64,000 nucleotides of DNA, from NCBI GenBank assembly GCA_963794955.1, contig CAWCGF010000013.1, positions 1 to 64,000 of the forward strand. The letters are read 5' to 3'. The DNA is from JAFDVL01 sp963794955 (lineage in GTDB: Bacteria > Acidobacteriota > Blastocatellia > RBC074). Position 1 is the stretch's first letter. Every line of letters begins with the position of its first letter. Under the pieces are notes generated by a model. It saw nothing but the letters and a program-made list of their open reading frames with translations, had not been told where the DNA came from and searched no databases. This document shows, piece after piece, positions 20,118 through 27,424 of this stretch. A program made the position numbers and the translations under genes.

Positions 20118-23100
20118 TTACAGAGTTTCAAGCAACGGGGATTTGGTCAGTGGAATACTAAGGCGCACCTGCGTGCCACTACCGGGCGAACTGGTAAGGT
20201 GGAATTTGCCGCCTAGTTTCTCTGCGCGTTCGCGCATCCCGATCAAGCCATAATGATGCCCGTTCGATGAATGTAGGAGAGTAGAATCAAACCCGCAGCC
20301 ATCATCTTCGATCTTCACTTCCAGACCCGCATCCGTAAAGCTCAACGAAATGGCGAGATGGCGCGGAGCCGCATGGCGCAGGGCATTTTGTAAGGCTTCA
20401 CGAGTAATCATCAGCAAGCTTCGTTCGCTTTCCGCTCCCAATAACTGCGGCGTCCCCATACTTTCAAAGCGAACAGGAATGCCGGATTCCTGTTCCGTGC
20501 GCAGGCACAATTGCGAGAGCGCTACGACTAAGCCCTCGCCGGGTTCATGCCGCAGATTCCAGACTGCCAGTCGCGCTTCGTCAACCGTGGCGCGGACTTC
20601 GTTACGGGCGCGGTCAAGTAATTCGTTGCTGATGCTTGGCGCAATCTCCTGCGCGCTGGAAGCCGCTTCCAGCAAGGCGGAAACGCCGACGCAGCCTTGA
20701 ATCAACGTGTCATGCATTTCTCTCGCTAGTCGGTTGCGCTCTTGCAAGACAGCATCAAATCGTTGCCGCAGGTTGCGCACGTGAAACCGATATGCGCCCC
20801 AGGCAAGGGCGGTTACGATCAAGGCGCAAATGGCCAGGAACCACGGCGTCTTGTAAAAATGCGGCTGCAACACGAGCGGCAACGTTTGCTCAGCCGCATT
20901 GCGCGGATCGTCCATCTCATAGGCAATCACTTGAAAACGGTATTTGCCCGCTGGAAGATTCGTGTAATACGCAACACGCCGCTGTCCGGCATCCGTCCAA
21001 TTTGGATCAAACCCTTCCATCCGATACTTGAACCGCAAACGATCCGGCGAGCGCAACCGAATGGCAGTGTAATGGATTTCGAGTTTGCGCAGGCCAGGCG
21101 CAAGTTGCAACGTGCCGGAAAGCGTTTCAGCGTGGTCATCCGCAATCACCTGCTCAATCAACACCGGAGGCGCGTTACGACGGGCTGCGCCATCCGCCCT
21201 CAAGCGCACTGCACCTCTGGTCGAAGGGAACCACAGTTCGCCCGAAGCCAGCAACGCGCCCGCCGATTGCACGCCACCATTCATCTGATTCGTACTCAAG
21301 CCTTCCGCTGTGCTGTACACGCGCATCGGCAGTTGTCCCGCATCCGTGAGCGTTTCTAAATCACGACGCGCCACGGAAAGAATGCCGCTCGGCCCGCTCA
21401 TCCATAAATTGCCGCGCGCGTCTTCGGCAATGAAATGAATCTTGTTGCTAGGCAATCCAGCTTTGGTGGTGAACTGCGCGAGGTGGCCGTTTTTCAGCCA
21501 AAACAAGCCATCGCCATGCGTGCCAATCCATAATCCGCCGTTGGCATCTTCGTACAGGGCCCAAATTTTATGCCCGCGCAATCGCTCCAACACGGGTTCA
21601 TTGACGAACGCGCCGAGGCGCAATTTGCTCAATCCGCCGTCAGTTGCAATCCACAAACTGCCGCTACGATCCAATAACAAGGCGCGCACGCTGTTGTAAG
21701 CCAAGCCATCTTGTACGGTGAAGGTCTGAAACGTCTTGCCATCAAAACGACTTAAGCCGCCATCGGTACCGATCCACAAACTGCCGTCGTGGTCTTCACA
21801 AAATGCGCGCGTAAAATCGCGATTCAATCCCTGCCGCATCGTGTAGCGCGTGACGCCCGCCTGGTCGAGTCGCACATTGCCTTGCCCATCCGTGCCGAGC
21901 CACAGTGCGCCGCGACTGTCTCTGAACACATTGCGAATCGGCATGTCGCGCACTCCAGGGGGAAGCGGCACAGGCACGAGCGTTTGCTGTACGACGCGTA
22001 GCAATTGCCCATTCAAGGCCGCGACCAAAAGCTCGCCGCGCGGGTCCTGATAGATGGTGTTGATGCTTTGCGGTACGCCATCTGCCGTTGTGATCGTACT
22101 AGCTACGCTGGGACTCAAACGCAACAATCCGCCTTGTGTGCCGACCCACACGTTGTCCTCGCCATCTTCAAATAAGGCCAGCACGTTGTTATGCGGCAGC
22201 ATGGCGGGCGCAGTCAATTTCGTGAGCTGCCCAGCTTGATAACGCATCACCCCCTGTCCATACGAACCGATCCAAAGTTGTCCGTTGCGGCTTTCGTGTA
22301 AGGCACTGATATTGATTTGGCTGAGAAGTCTGGGCAGCAAAAAAGGATTGCTGCTGTAATTTGGCTCAATGCGGCGCAGTCCTGAAATCGTGCCGATCCA
22401 GAGCGTGCCATCAGCGGTTTGGCGAATTGTGCGAATGCTTTTGTCGGCCTGACTCTCAGTGGAGGTGAAGTAGTTCGCGGTGGTTCCTTGCAAGATCAAT
22501 AAGCCCCACCCGCCTATCAATAAACGGCCTGCGCGGTCTTCGCAAATTGTATGTACACTCATGCGCGGCACGCTGTCGCGGTTATCTATACGAATCAGCT
22601 TTTCGTTTTCCATCCGAAACAGCCCCGCATCCGTCCCGACCCACAGCCGCTGCGCACTGTCTTCAAAGATGACGCGCACAAAACCATTGGTCAGCCCTTC
22701 CGCGGCACCGAACGAGCGAAACGCTCCCTTCTGATAGCGAATCAACCCACCGCCTTCTGTGCCCGCCCACAGTGCGCCGTCCTTTGCCACCAGCAAAGAA
22801 TAAACACTGTTATCCTGAAACGCGGACACATTTTCGCGCTTGAAAACCACAAATGAAGTGCCATCAAACCGCACCAGCCCGCCGCTCGTGCCAATCCAAA
22901 GATAGCCCTCCGGTGCCTGTGCCAAGGCTTGCGCAAAGTCCTCTGGCAAGCCATCTTCATTGCGCCAGACGCGGCGGCTGTAAGGAATTGAATCGGAGGA
23001 TTGAGCGAGGGCGGAGAGAGACTCACCGCAAAGAGGCAAAATGACAAAGGAACAAAGAAAAACAAACCATTTTAATTGTTCCTTGAGCCTTTGTCTCTTT

Positions 23101-23138
23101 GATCCTTTGCGGTGAAATTTTCTTTGTTCCACGGTCAT
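20118..23138 (-). CDS. Two-component propeller sensor histidine kinase
   Basis: A hybrid-length membrane sensor kinase (1006 residues). After an N-terminal hydrophobic segment (WFVFLCSFVILPLCG) come many Reg_prop blades (patterns such as LWIGTDGGLSRFDGK and LWVGTDAGLFRMEN) forming two periplasmic propellers. A Y_Y_Y domain (YRMEGFDPNW...) follows, then a transmembrane helix (TPWFLAICALIVTALAWGAY). The cytosolic part has a HisKA_3 box with the phospho-His in RLAREMHDTLIQG and an HATPase_c domain (EDDGCGFDS, GLIGMRERAEKLGG). I use the ATG at 23138, directly after the response-regulator stop codon, rather than a start 66 nt upstream, because it gives a coupled, non-overlapping gene. The signal sensed is unknown; carbohydrate is common in such families. 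Confidence 0.92.
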   Translation of the reverse strand: MTVEQRKFHRKGSKRQRLKEQLKWFVFLCSFVILPLCGESLSALAQSSDSIPYSRRVWRNEDGLPEDFAQALAQAPEGYLWIGTSGGLVRFDGTSFVVFKRENVSAFQDNSVYSLLVAKDGALWAGTEGGGLIRYQKGAFRSFGAAEGLTNGFVRVIFEDSAQRLWVGTDAGLFRMENEKLIRIDNRDSVPRMSVHTICEDRAGRLLIGGWGLLILQGTTANYFTSTESQADKSIRTIRQTADGTLWIGTISGLRRIEPNYSSNPFLLPRLLSQINISALHESRNGQLWIGSYGQGVMRYQAGQLTKLTAPAMLPHNNVLALFEDGEDNVWVGTQGGLLRLSPSVASTITTADGVPQSINTIYQDPRGELLVAALNGQLLRVVQQTLVPVPLPPGVRDMPIRNVFRDSRGALWLGTDGQGNVRLDQAGVTRYTMRQGLNRDFTRAFCEDHDGSLWIGTDGGLSRFDGKTFQTFTVQDGLAYNSVRALLLDRSGSLWIATDGGLSKLRLGAFVNEPVLERLRGHKIWALYEDANGGLWIGTHGDGLFWLKNGHLAQFTTKAGLPSNKIHFIAEDARGNLWMSGPSGILSVARRDLETLTDAGQLPMRVYSTAEGLSTNQMNGGVQSAGALLASGELWFPSTRGAVRLRADGAARRNAPPVLIEQVIADDHAETLSGTLQLAPGLRKLEIHYTAIRLRSPDRLRFKYRMEGFDPNWTDAGQRRVAYYTNLPAGKYRFQVIAYEMDDPRNAAEQTLPLVLQPHFYKTPWFLAICALIVTALAWGAYRFHVRNLRQRFDAVLQERNRLAREMHDTLIQGCVGVSALLEAASSAQEIAPSISNELLDRARNEVRATVDEARLAVWNLRHEPGEGLVVALSQLCLRTEQESGIPVRFESMGTPQLLGAESERSLLMITREALQNALRHAAPRHLAISLSFTDAGLEVKIEDDGCGFDSTLLHSSNGHHYGLIGMRERAEKLGGKFHLTSSPGSGTQVRLSIPLTKSPLLETL
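23023..23114. repeat. Inverted-repeat element, family C, inside the kinase 5' coding region
   Basis: The arm tcaccgcaaagaggcaaaa (from 23023) is mirrored by a downstream arm ending ctttgatcctttgcggtga at 23114, with ttgttcctt/aaggaacaa inside. The sequence is a close relative of the palindrome at 31076-31173. Here it lies within the kinase gene and encodes part of the residues just before and in the N-terminal hydrophobic segment. Confidence 0.65.
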
Positions 23139-23139
23139 T

Positions 23140-23772
23140 TCAGGGTAAATGCACGATGCCACGCTGCAACGCGGCGACGGTAGCCTGGGTGCGATCACTG
23201 ACATTGAGGCGACTCAGGATGATGTTGATGTGCCATTTGACGGTCGCTTCGCTGATGCCGAGCGCCTCGCCGATTTCACGATTGCTGTGTCCGCGCACGA
23301 TCAGTTCCAGCACTTCCATCTCGCGCGCGCTCAGTTCCGAATGCGGTGGGCGTTCGGCCAGACTTTTTGAGATGGAAGCCGGAATGTATTTCAACCCAGC
23401 ATGCACTTTGCGAATCGCATTGGCCAACTCATTGTGCGACATTCCTTTCAGCAAGTAAGCTTGCGCACCTGCTTCAAGCGCACGGTGAATATCCTCGTCG
23501 CCGTCGTAGGTAGTCAGGACGATAAACCGCAGTTTGGGATGCTGTTTGCGAATCGTGCGAATCGCGTCCACGCCGCTCATCCCAGGCAAGCGCAAATCCA
23601 TCAGCAAAATATCCGCCGCCTGTCGCGCACAAACCGCACACGCTTCTTCGCCTGATCCCGCTTCCCCGACAACCGTCATATCCGGTTGCATCCCGATAAT
23701 CGCAGCTAAGCCAAAGCGCACGACCGGATGATCGTCTACAAGGATGACGCGGATTGTGGTGGCTTCAGGCAT
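23140..23772 (-). CDS. LuxR/NarL-family response regulator
   Basis: A protein of 210 residues. The receiver domain has acidic pocket VDD at 13-14, the phospho-acceptor Asp59 in LLMDLRLPGMSG, a Thr in VLTTYDG and Lys in YLLKG. The C-terminal GerE helix-turn-helix is complete: LSAREMEVLELIVRGHSNRE, then SEATVKWHINIILSRL. It is a DNA-binding output protein phosphorylated by the adjacent kinase: its stop is immediately before the kinase ATG, so the two are translationally coupled. Target genes may include the glycoside hydrolase and esterase upstream, which is inference from position only. Confidence 0.95.
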   Translation of the reverse strand: MPEATTIRVILVDDHPVVRFGLAAIIGMQPDMTVVGEAGSGEEACAVCARQAADILLMDLRLPGMSGVDAIRTIRKQHPKLRFIVLTTYDGDEDIHRALEAGAQAYLLKGMSHNELANAIRKVHAGLKYIPASISKSLAERPPHSELSAREMEVLELIVRGHSNREIGEALGISEATVKWHINIILSRLNVSDRTQATVAALQRGIVHLP

Positions 23773-23779
23773 AGAGGTT

Positions 23780-23832
23780 TGTGAGTAGGTGGTAGGCGGT
23801 AGAACGTGGATACTACCGTCTACTATCTACCG
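23780..23832. repeat. Short palindrome between regulator and glycoside hydrolase
   Basis: gtaggtggtaggcggtag at about 23785-23802 is mirrored by ctaccgtctactatctacc ending at about 23831, giving a hairpin of roughly 18 bp with one or two mismatches around a 10-nt loop. It overlaps the last codons of the glycoside hydrolase gene. It could attenuate or terminate minus-strand transcription into the response regulator. Confidence 0.5.
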
Positions 23833-25922
23833 TTCACTCTTTCAACAACAATTTCATACCACGTCGTGACGCTATCGCCCAACGTAAGCTGCCAGCCTTC
23901 TGCGTTTTTTTTCGCTGCGACGGGACTGCCCATGCGTTGCCCACGTCCATCCAGCGCAGCAATTGTCACCTTGCGCGCGCCAAGCAAATTGCGCAGGAGC
24001 AGTTGTCCGGTGACGTTTTCAATCACAGTCGGCGCAGTTCCCGATTGTGTTAAGGCCGAACGATTTTCGTTCCATTGCATACCACTGTTTCCCGCCATCG
24101 CTCCGGCGGTTAGCAACAAGCGAGTTGATCGCGCAATCGGTTTGTCATCCAACGCGCTCAAGGTCATGCTGGCAAAGCGATTGTTAAGCTGCGGGACAAG
24201 ATAACGCAAGGGCTTGGCGTGTGCTTTGATAAAGCCGATGGCTGCGGTTGTGCGCTCCGACTCGACTGTCACCAGCCCGCCTTTTTCCGGCGAGGTAGTC
24301 CAGGTCAATTCGCCCGTGTCGGAAACCAGCGGGTTCGCCGCTTGCCAGTCAATTTTCTCAGTTGGTTTGCCGTCAAGTGAGGCAATGCGCGAGCCATGTT
24401 GTAACGGCAACAATGCCGGAAAGCCCGGCGTAAAATAAGGTCGCTCGGTGCCGGGCAAACGCGAACTGTCGGCCACTTGTTGTCGCGAATACGACCGCCC
24501 TATCGTTTGCCGCGCCGCGTGAACATCGCCGCGCAGAAACATCAACGCTCCGGCGGCAAGCTGCGGCAGCTTCACCGGATGATGCGATAGGTCGAACGCG
24601 TCGCCAATCATCGGTTGCCAATCGGCTGCGGCTTTTGGCTCGAACGTGTACCAGAAAACTCCGTCCCAATCTTGCAGTGCCGAATACGCCGCCAGAATCG
24701 GAATGCCTTCGCTGGCGTAATCGTTCGGGAACGGATGATTGGTTTCGCTGACGGTGTACGGCTTGCCCGCGAAAGCCGTGCGCGAGAGTTCGACAACAGT
24801 GGAATTGCGCGGATCGTTGACCATCGGCGTGTTTGGAATGCCACGCGGCCCCGGATGTTGCCAGTACGTGTGTCCGTCCACGATGTCGAGTTGCGAGAGC
24901 GTAGACAGCATCGGATAGCTGCTGCCGCTATGGCTGTGATCGGCGGTGGCAACAATGGGGACTTTTACTTTCAGCGTGTCTTTCAAATACGATTGCATAT
25001 CCTGAAAGAAGCGGCGCTCCATCTCCATCATAAATTTCAGTTCGGTGTAAAACCGTTCGGGCGGCGCGCTGTTCTTTTCATTGCCCTGCAAACGCGGAAT
25101 GGGCTGATCCGCCGCGACGCCTGTGAGGGTGCGCAGCTTGGCAAGCTCGGCGGGGCTGCATTGCTGCTTCAGCCAATTGTTGTACAAATCAAGCAGGTCT
25201 TTGTCATACGCAGGCGTCGGCGCGCGAAAGCCGATATACAACGCGTTTTCATTCGCTATTTCGACTGTCACGACTGCCGGGTCATTGCGATATTCGAGTT
25301 TCGTGTAGGGGTTCCGATGGGTCAGGAGTTGTCTGGCATATTCCTTCTGCAACTCAATCAACCGCGCATCGTAATACGTCAGTCCTTTGCCCCAACGAAT
25401 CTTGTCCGCATCTTTGACGCCATCGCCTGCTTTATACGATCTGCCGACGTTCAAATTGATGTTGAGGTAGATGCCGCGCTTCTTGAGTTCCGCCAGCCAG
25501 AAGTCAAAGCGGTCGAGTTGCTCGGCATCAAAGCCGCGCGTATCGTCCCGTTTGGCGTCAATCAGTCCGCGCGGCGCTGCCAGATCAAGAAAATGCAAGC
25601 GCACACAGTTGACGCCAAATCGCGCCAGCGTCGCGGCCCACATCGGCGCGTCCGCTTTGGAGGGAAACATCGTTGAGCCGCGCGTCCAATCGGTAATATT
25701 AACGCCCCAGAGCCGCAATCGTTTGCCATCGCCTGTGACGAGATGGCCATTCGCAACGCGCGCAAATCCGCGTTTGCCCGCTGGAGCATCCAGCAGAAAC
25801 GACAGATCAATCACGGAATTCGTCGCGCCGCGATGATCGAAGACGAACGGTTTCAAATCGCTTTGCGCGGTGGCAGACAGTATTAATGCAGTAATGAGTA
25901 GGAGGGAGAGAACGATGCGCAT
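23823..25922 (-). CDS. Exported glycoside hydrolase, GH5/cellulase-like clan A
   Basis: A protein of 699 residues with signal peptide MRIVLSLLLITALILSATAQ. The catalytic (beta/alpha)8 domain starts with the family-typical GKRLRLWGVNITDW, then FGVNCVRLHFLD and YARQLLTHRNPYTKLEY. The acid/base lies in VTVEIANENALYIG and the probable nucleophile Glu in PYTVSETNHPFP, which is the clan GH-A arrangement. The C-terminal 200 residues look like beta-sandwich modules. Specificity cannot be read off. The start at 25922 is chosen for the caggag upstream and the good signal peptide. It is preceded on the same strand by an esterase gene; both products are predicted to be periplasmic or secreted, suggesting polysaccharide breakdown. 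Confidence 0.8.
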   Translation of the reverse strand: MRIVLSLLLITALILSATAQSDLKPFVFDHRGATNSVIDLSFLLDAPAGKRGFARVANGHLVTGDGKRLRLWGVNITDWTRGSTMFPSKADAPMWAATLARFGVNCVRLHFLDLAAPRGLIDAKRDDTRGFDAEQLDRFDFWLAELKKRGIYLNINLNVGRSYKAGDGVKDADKIRWGKGLTYYDARLIELQKEYARQLLTHRNPYTKLEYRNDPAVVTVEIANENALYIGFRAPTPAYDKDLLDLYNNWLKQQCSPAELAKLRTLTGVAADQPIPRLQGNEKNSAPPERFYTELKFMMEMERRFFQDMQSYLKDTLKVKVPIVATADHSHSGSSYPMLSTLSQLDIVDGHTYWQHPGPRGIPNTPMVNDPRNSTVVELSRTAFAGKPYTVSETNHPFPNDYASEGIPILAAYSALQDWDGVFWYTFEPKAAADWQPMIGDAFDLSHHPVKLPQLAAGALMFLRGDVHAARQTIGRSYSRQQVADSSRLPGTERPYFTPGFPALLPLQHGSRIASLDGKPTEKIDWQAANPLVSDTGELTWTTSPEKGGLVTVESERTTAAIGFIKAHAKPLRYLVPQLNNRFASMTLSALDDKPIARSTRLLLTAGAMAGNSGMQWNENRSALTQSGTAPTVIENVTGQLLLRNLLGARKVTIAALDGRGQRMGSPVAAKKNAEGWQLTLGDSVTTWYEIVVERVNGR

Positions 25923-25941
25923 GCCAAGTCTCCTGATAAAT

Positions 25942-26014
25942 CGGTACAGTACAACGAGCGGTAGCGAGTTGGTGAAGCCTTGACCAAGCCGCTTACTGCT
26001 CCTCGTACCGTACC
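25942..26014. repeat. Palindromic element, family B, copy 1
   Basis: A left arm of about 24 bp beginning ggtacagtac and containing gagcggtagcg is mirrored by a right arm containing gcttactgctcc and ending gtaccgtacc. The arms are imperfect, with a loop of about 20 nt. A second copy lies at 26911-26988. The element fills the gap between the esterase stop and the glycoside hydrolase start. Confidence 0.75.
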
Positions 26015-26017
26015 TAA

Positions 26018-26884
26018 CTATTTTTTCAGCATTCCCAACTCGGACAACCACTCTTCAAAGCGTGCAGGCCACGTACCGACGGCGCTTTTGTTGCGTTCGC
26101 GCATGCCAAAGCCATGCCCCGCTGTAGCGTACAGGTGCAATTCCGCCGGAATATTGAGGTCTTTGAATCGCAAATAAACTTCTGCCAACCCACGCGAAAT
26201 GTCAGGGCGGTCTTTGTAACCAGCCAATAAAAAAATCGGCGGCGAGTCTTTGGTCGGAATGATTTTGCCGGAGGTGCCAGGATAGATCATCGCTTGAAAA
26301 TCAGGGCGCGACGATTCTCGTTCGATGACATCAGCCGCGTCTTGCTTGCCTGCGTCATTACGCATTGCCACCAGCGCCGCGACTTCTCCGCCCGCCGAAA
26401 ACCCCGCTACGCCAACCCGCGCCGGATTGATGCCCCACTCCGCGGCACGGCTACGCACCAGACGAACAGCGCGTTGCGTATCCCAAAATCCATGCTCTTC
26501 GATCTTGTAGGTCGAGTTGGGTTCACGCGCTAACCTGTACTTCAGCACGAAGGCCGCAATGCCGCGCGAGCTGAGCCATTTGGCAAAGTTGTGGCCTTCG
26601 TGATCCATCCATAATTCTCGATGCCCGCCACCCGGTGCGACAATCACGGCAGCGCCTGTAGCTTTGTCTTTGGCGGGCAGGTATGGGGTCAGGGAAGGCT
26701 TATGCACATTGGAAACGACGTGTTCGCCATCGGGCGTCACGCGCACCGCTTCGTCGCCAGTTTTGCCTTCGGAACCAGGGGCCCCCTGCGGCCAAAGCAG
26801 AATTTCTTTGGGTGGTTGCGCGGCAAGCAGCGGAGCGGAAAGTAGTAATAACAGGCAGATCATGGCGTAGTGATGTAATTTCAT
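26018..26884 (-). CDS. Exported alpha/beta hydrolase (acetyl-xylan-esterase-like)
   Basis: A protein of 288 residues with signal peptide MKLHHYAMICLLLLLSAPLL. The mature part begins with the WPQGAPG motif and has the oxyanion stretch VIVAPGGGHRELW, the nucleophile Ser in VGVAGFSAGGEVA, an Asp near GYKDRPD and the catalytic His in ATAGHGFGMR. This pattern is seen in BD-FAE/acetyl-xylan-esterase-like hydrolases associated with plant polysaccharide use. The start at 26884 is supported by aaagga upstream and by the signal peptide; an in-frame extension upstream would only add a second hydrophobic stretch. It lies directly upstream of the glycoside hydrolase, separated by a palindromic repeat. Confidence 0.85.
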   Translation of the reverse strand: MKLHHYAMICLLLLLSAPLLAAQPPKEILLWPQGAPGSEGKTGDEAVRVTPDGEHVVSNVHKPSLTPYLPAKDKATGAAVIVAPGGGHRELWMDHEGHNFAKWLSSRGIAAFVLKYRLAREPNSTYKIEEHGFWDTQRAVRLVRSRAAEWGINPARVGVAGFSAGGEVAALVAMRNDAGKQDAADVIERESSRPDFQAMIYPGTSGKIIPTKDSPPIFLLAGYKDRPDISRGLAEVYLRFKDLNIPAELHLYATAGHGFGMRERNKSAVGTWPARFEEWLSELGMLKK

Positions 26885-26910
26885 AGAGAGTCCTTTTGCG
26901 GTTTGTGGTT

Positions 26911-26988
26911 GGTACAGTACGAGGAGCAGTAGCGAACTGATAACAAGCGGCACATTCATCAAGTCGCTACTGCTTCTCGTACCGTACC
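26911..26988. repeat. Palindromic element, family B, copy 2
   Basis: ggtacagtacgaggagcag at 26911 starts the left arm (through tagcga). The right arm, from tcgctactgc through ctcgtaccgtacc, ends at 26988. Arms match over about 24 bp with a 28-nt loop. The element lies 27 bp upstream of the esterase ATG and is closely related to the copy at 25942-26014. Confidence 0.75.
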
Positions 26989-27059
26989 CGAATTTCACTG
27001 TGGATTACCAAAATGCGATCCGCACCATTTGTAGCATACTCAAATCCATTCGCAGAAGA

Positions 27060-27167
27060 ACCAAACAAAAGTTGGGGCAAGTGGAAAATGTCATTGCTCT
27101 TTCTCTTTCTCTCCTTCTCTCTATCCCTCTTTCTCACTTTTTCTCCGCCCCCCAACTTTCGTTTGGT
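27060..27167. repeat. Hairpin with polypyrimidine loop
   Basis: accaaacaaaagttgggg at 27060-27077 pairs with ccccaactttcgtttggt at 27150-27167 (one mismatch in 18). The loop contains about 40 nt of almost pure C/T (27098-27136). The size and structure resemble a miniature inverted-repeat element; function unknown. Confidence 0.6.
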
Positions 27168-27424
27168 CTCAAGCTGCACGCGTTCTCCTACAATTCCGTC
27201 CCGCTGGGAGAAGTATCAAACCTACGAACGTATCAGAACAAAGGAAGAAGCAAACGGATTGCTATCAAACACGCGCTCTTGTCAGCGCGGTATCGTTGAA
27301 AAATATGCGGGGGATTCCTAAATAGTTTCTGTCGGCGCGTTGCCGCTTGAGGGACTGTTTTCACCCCAAATGCCGTCCAAGCCCCGCCCACTGCGCCCGG
27401 CTTTGGATCAGGAGGAATGCTCTT

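Larger units (their letters stand above)
26885..27424. other. Intergenic region, 540 bp, between divergent genes
   Basis: It contains family B palindrome copy 2 (26911-26988), a large hairpin with a pyrimidine-rich loop (27060-27167) and then about 250 bp leading into the TonB-dependent receptor gene. Promoters for both divergent genes must be here but I cannot place them with confidence. No credible protein gene is present; short open frames over the pyrimidine tract are low-complexity. Confidence 0.6.

Noticed and set aside
24615..25676. 353-residue plus-strand open frame opposite the glycoside hydrolase
   Set aside because: Antisense shadow of a gene with signal peptide and catalytic motifs; no ribosome site and no recognisable domain.
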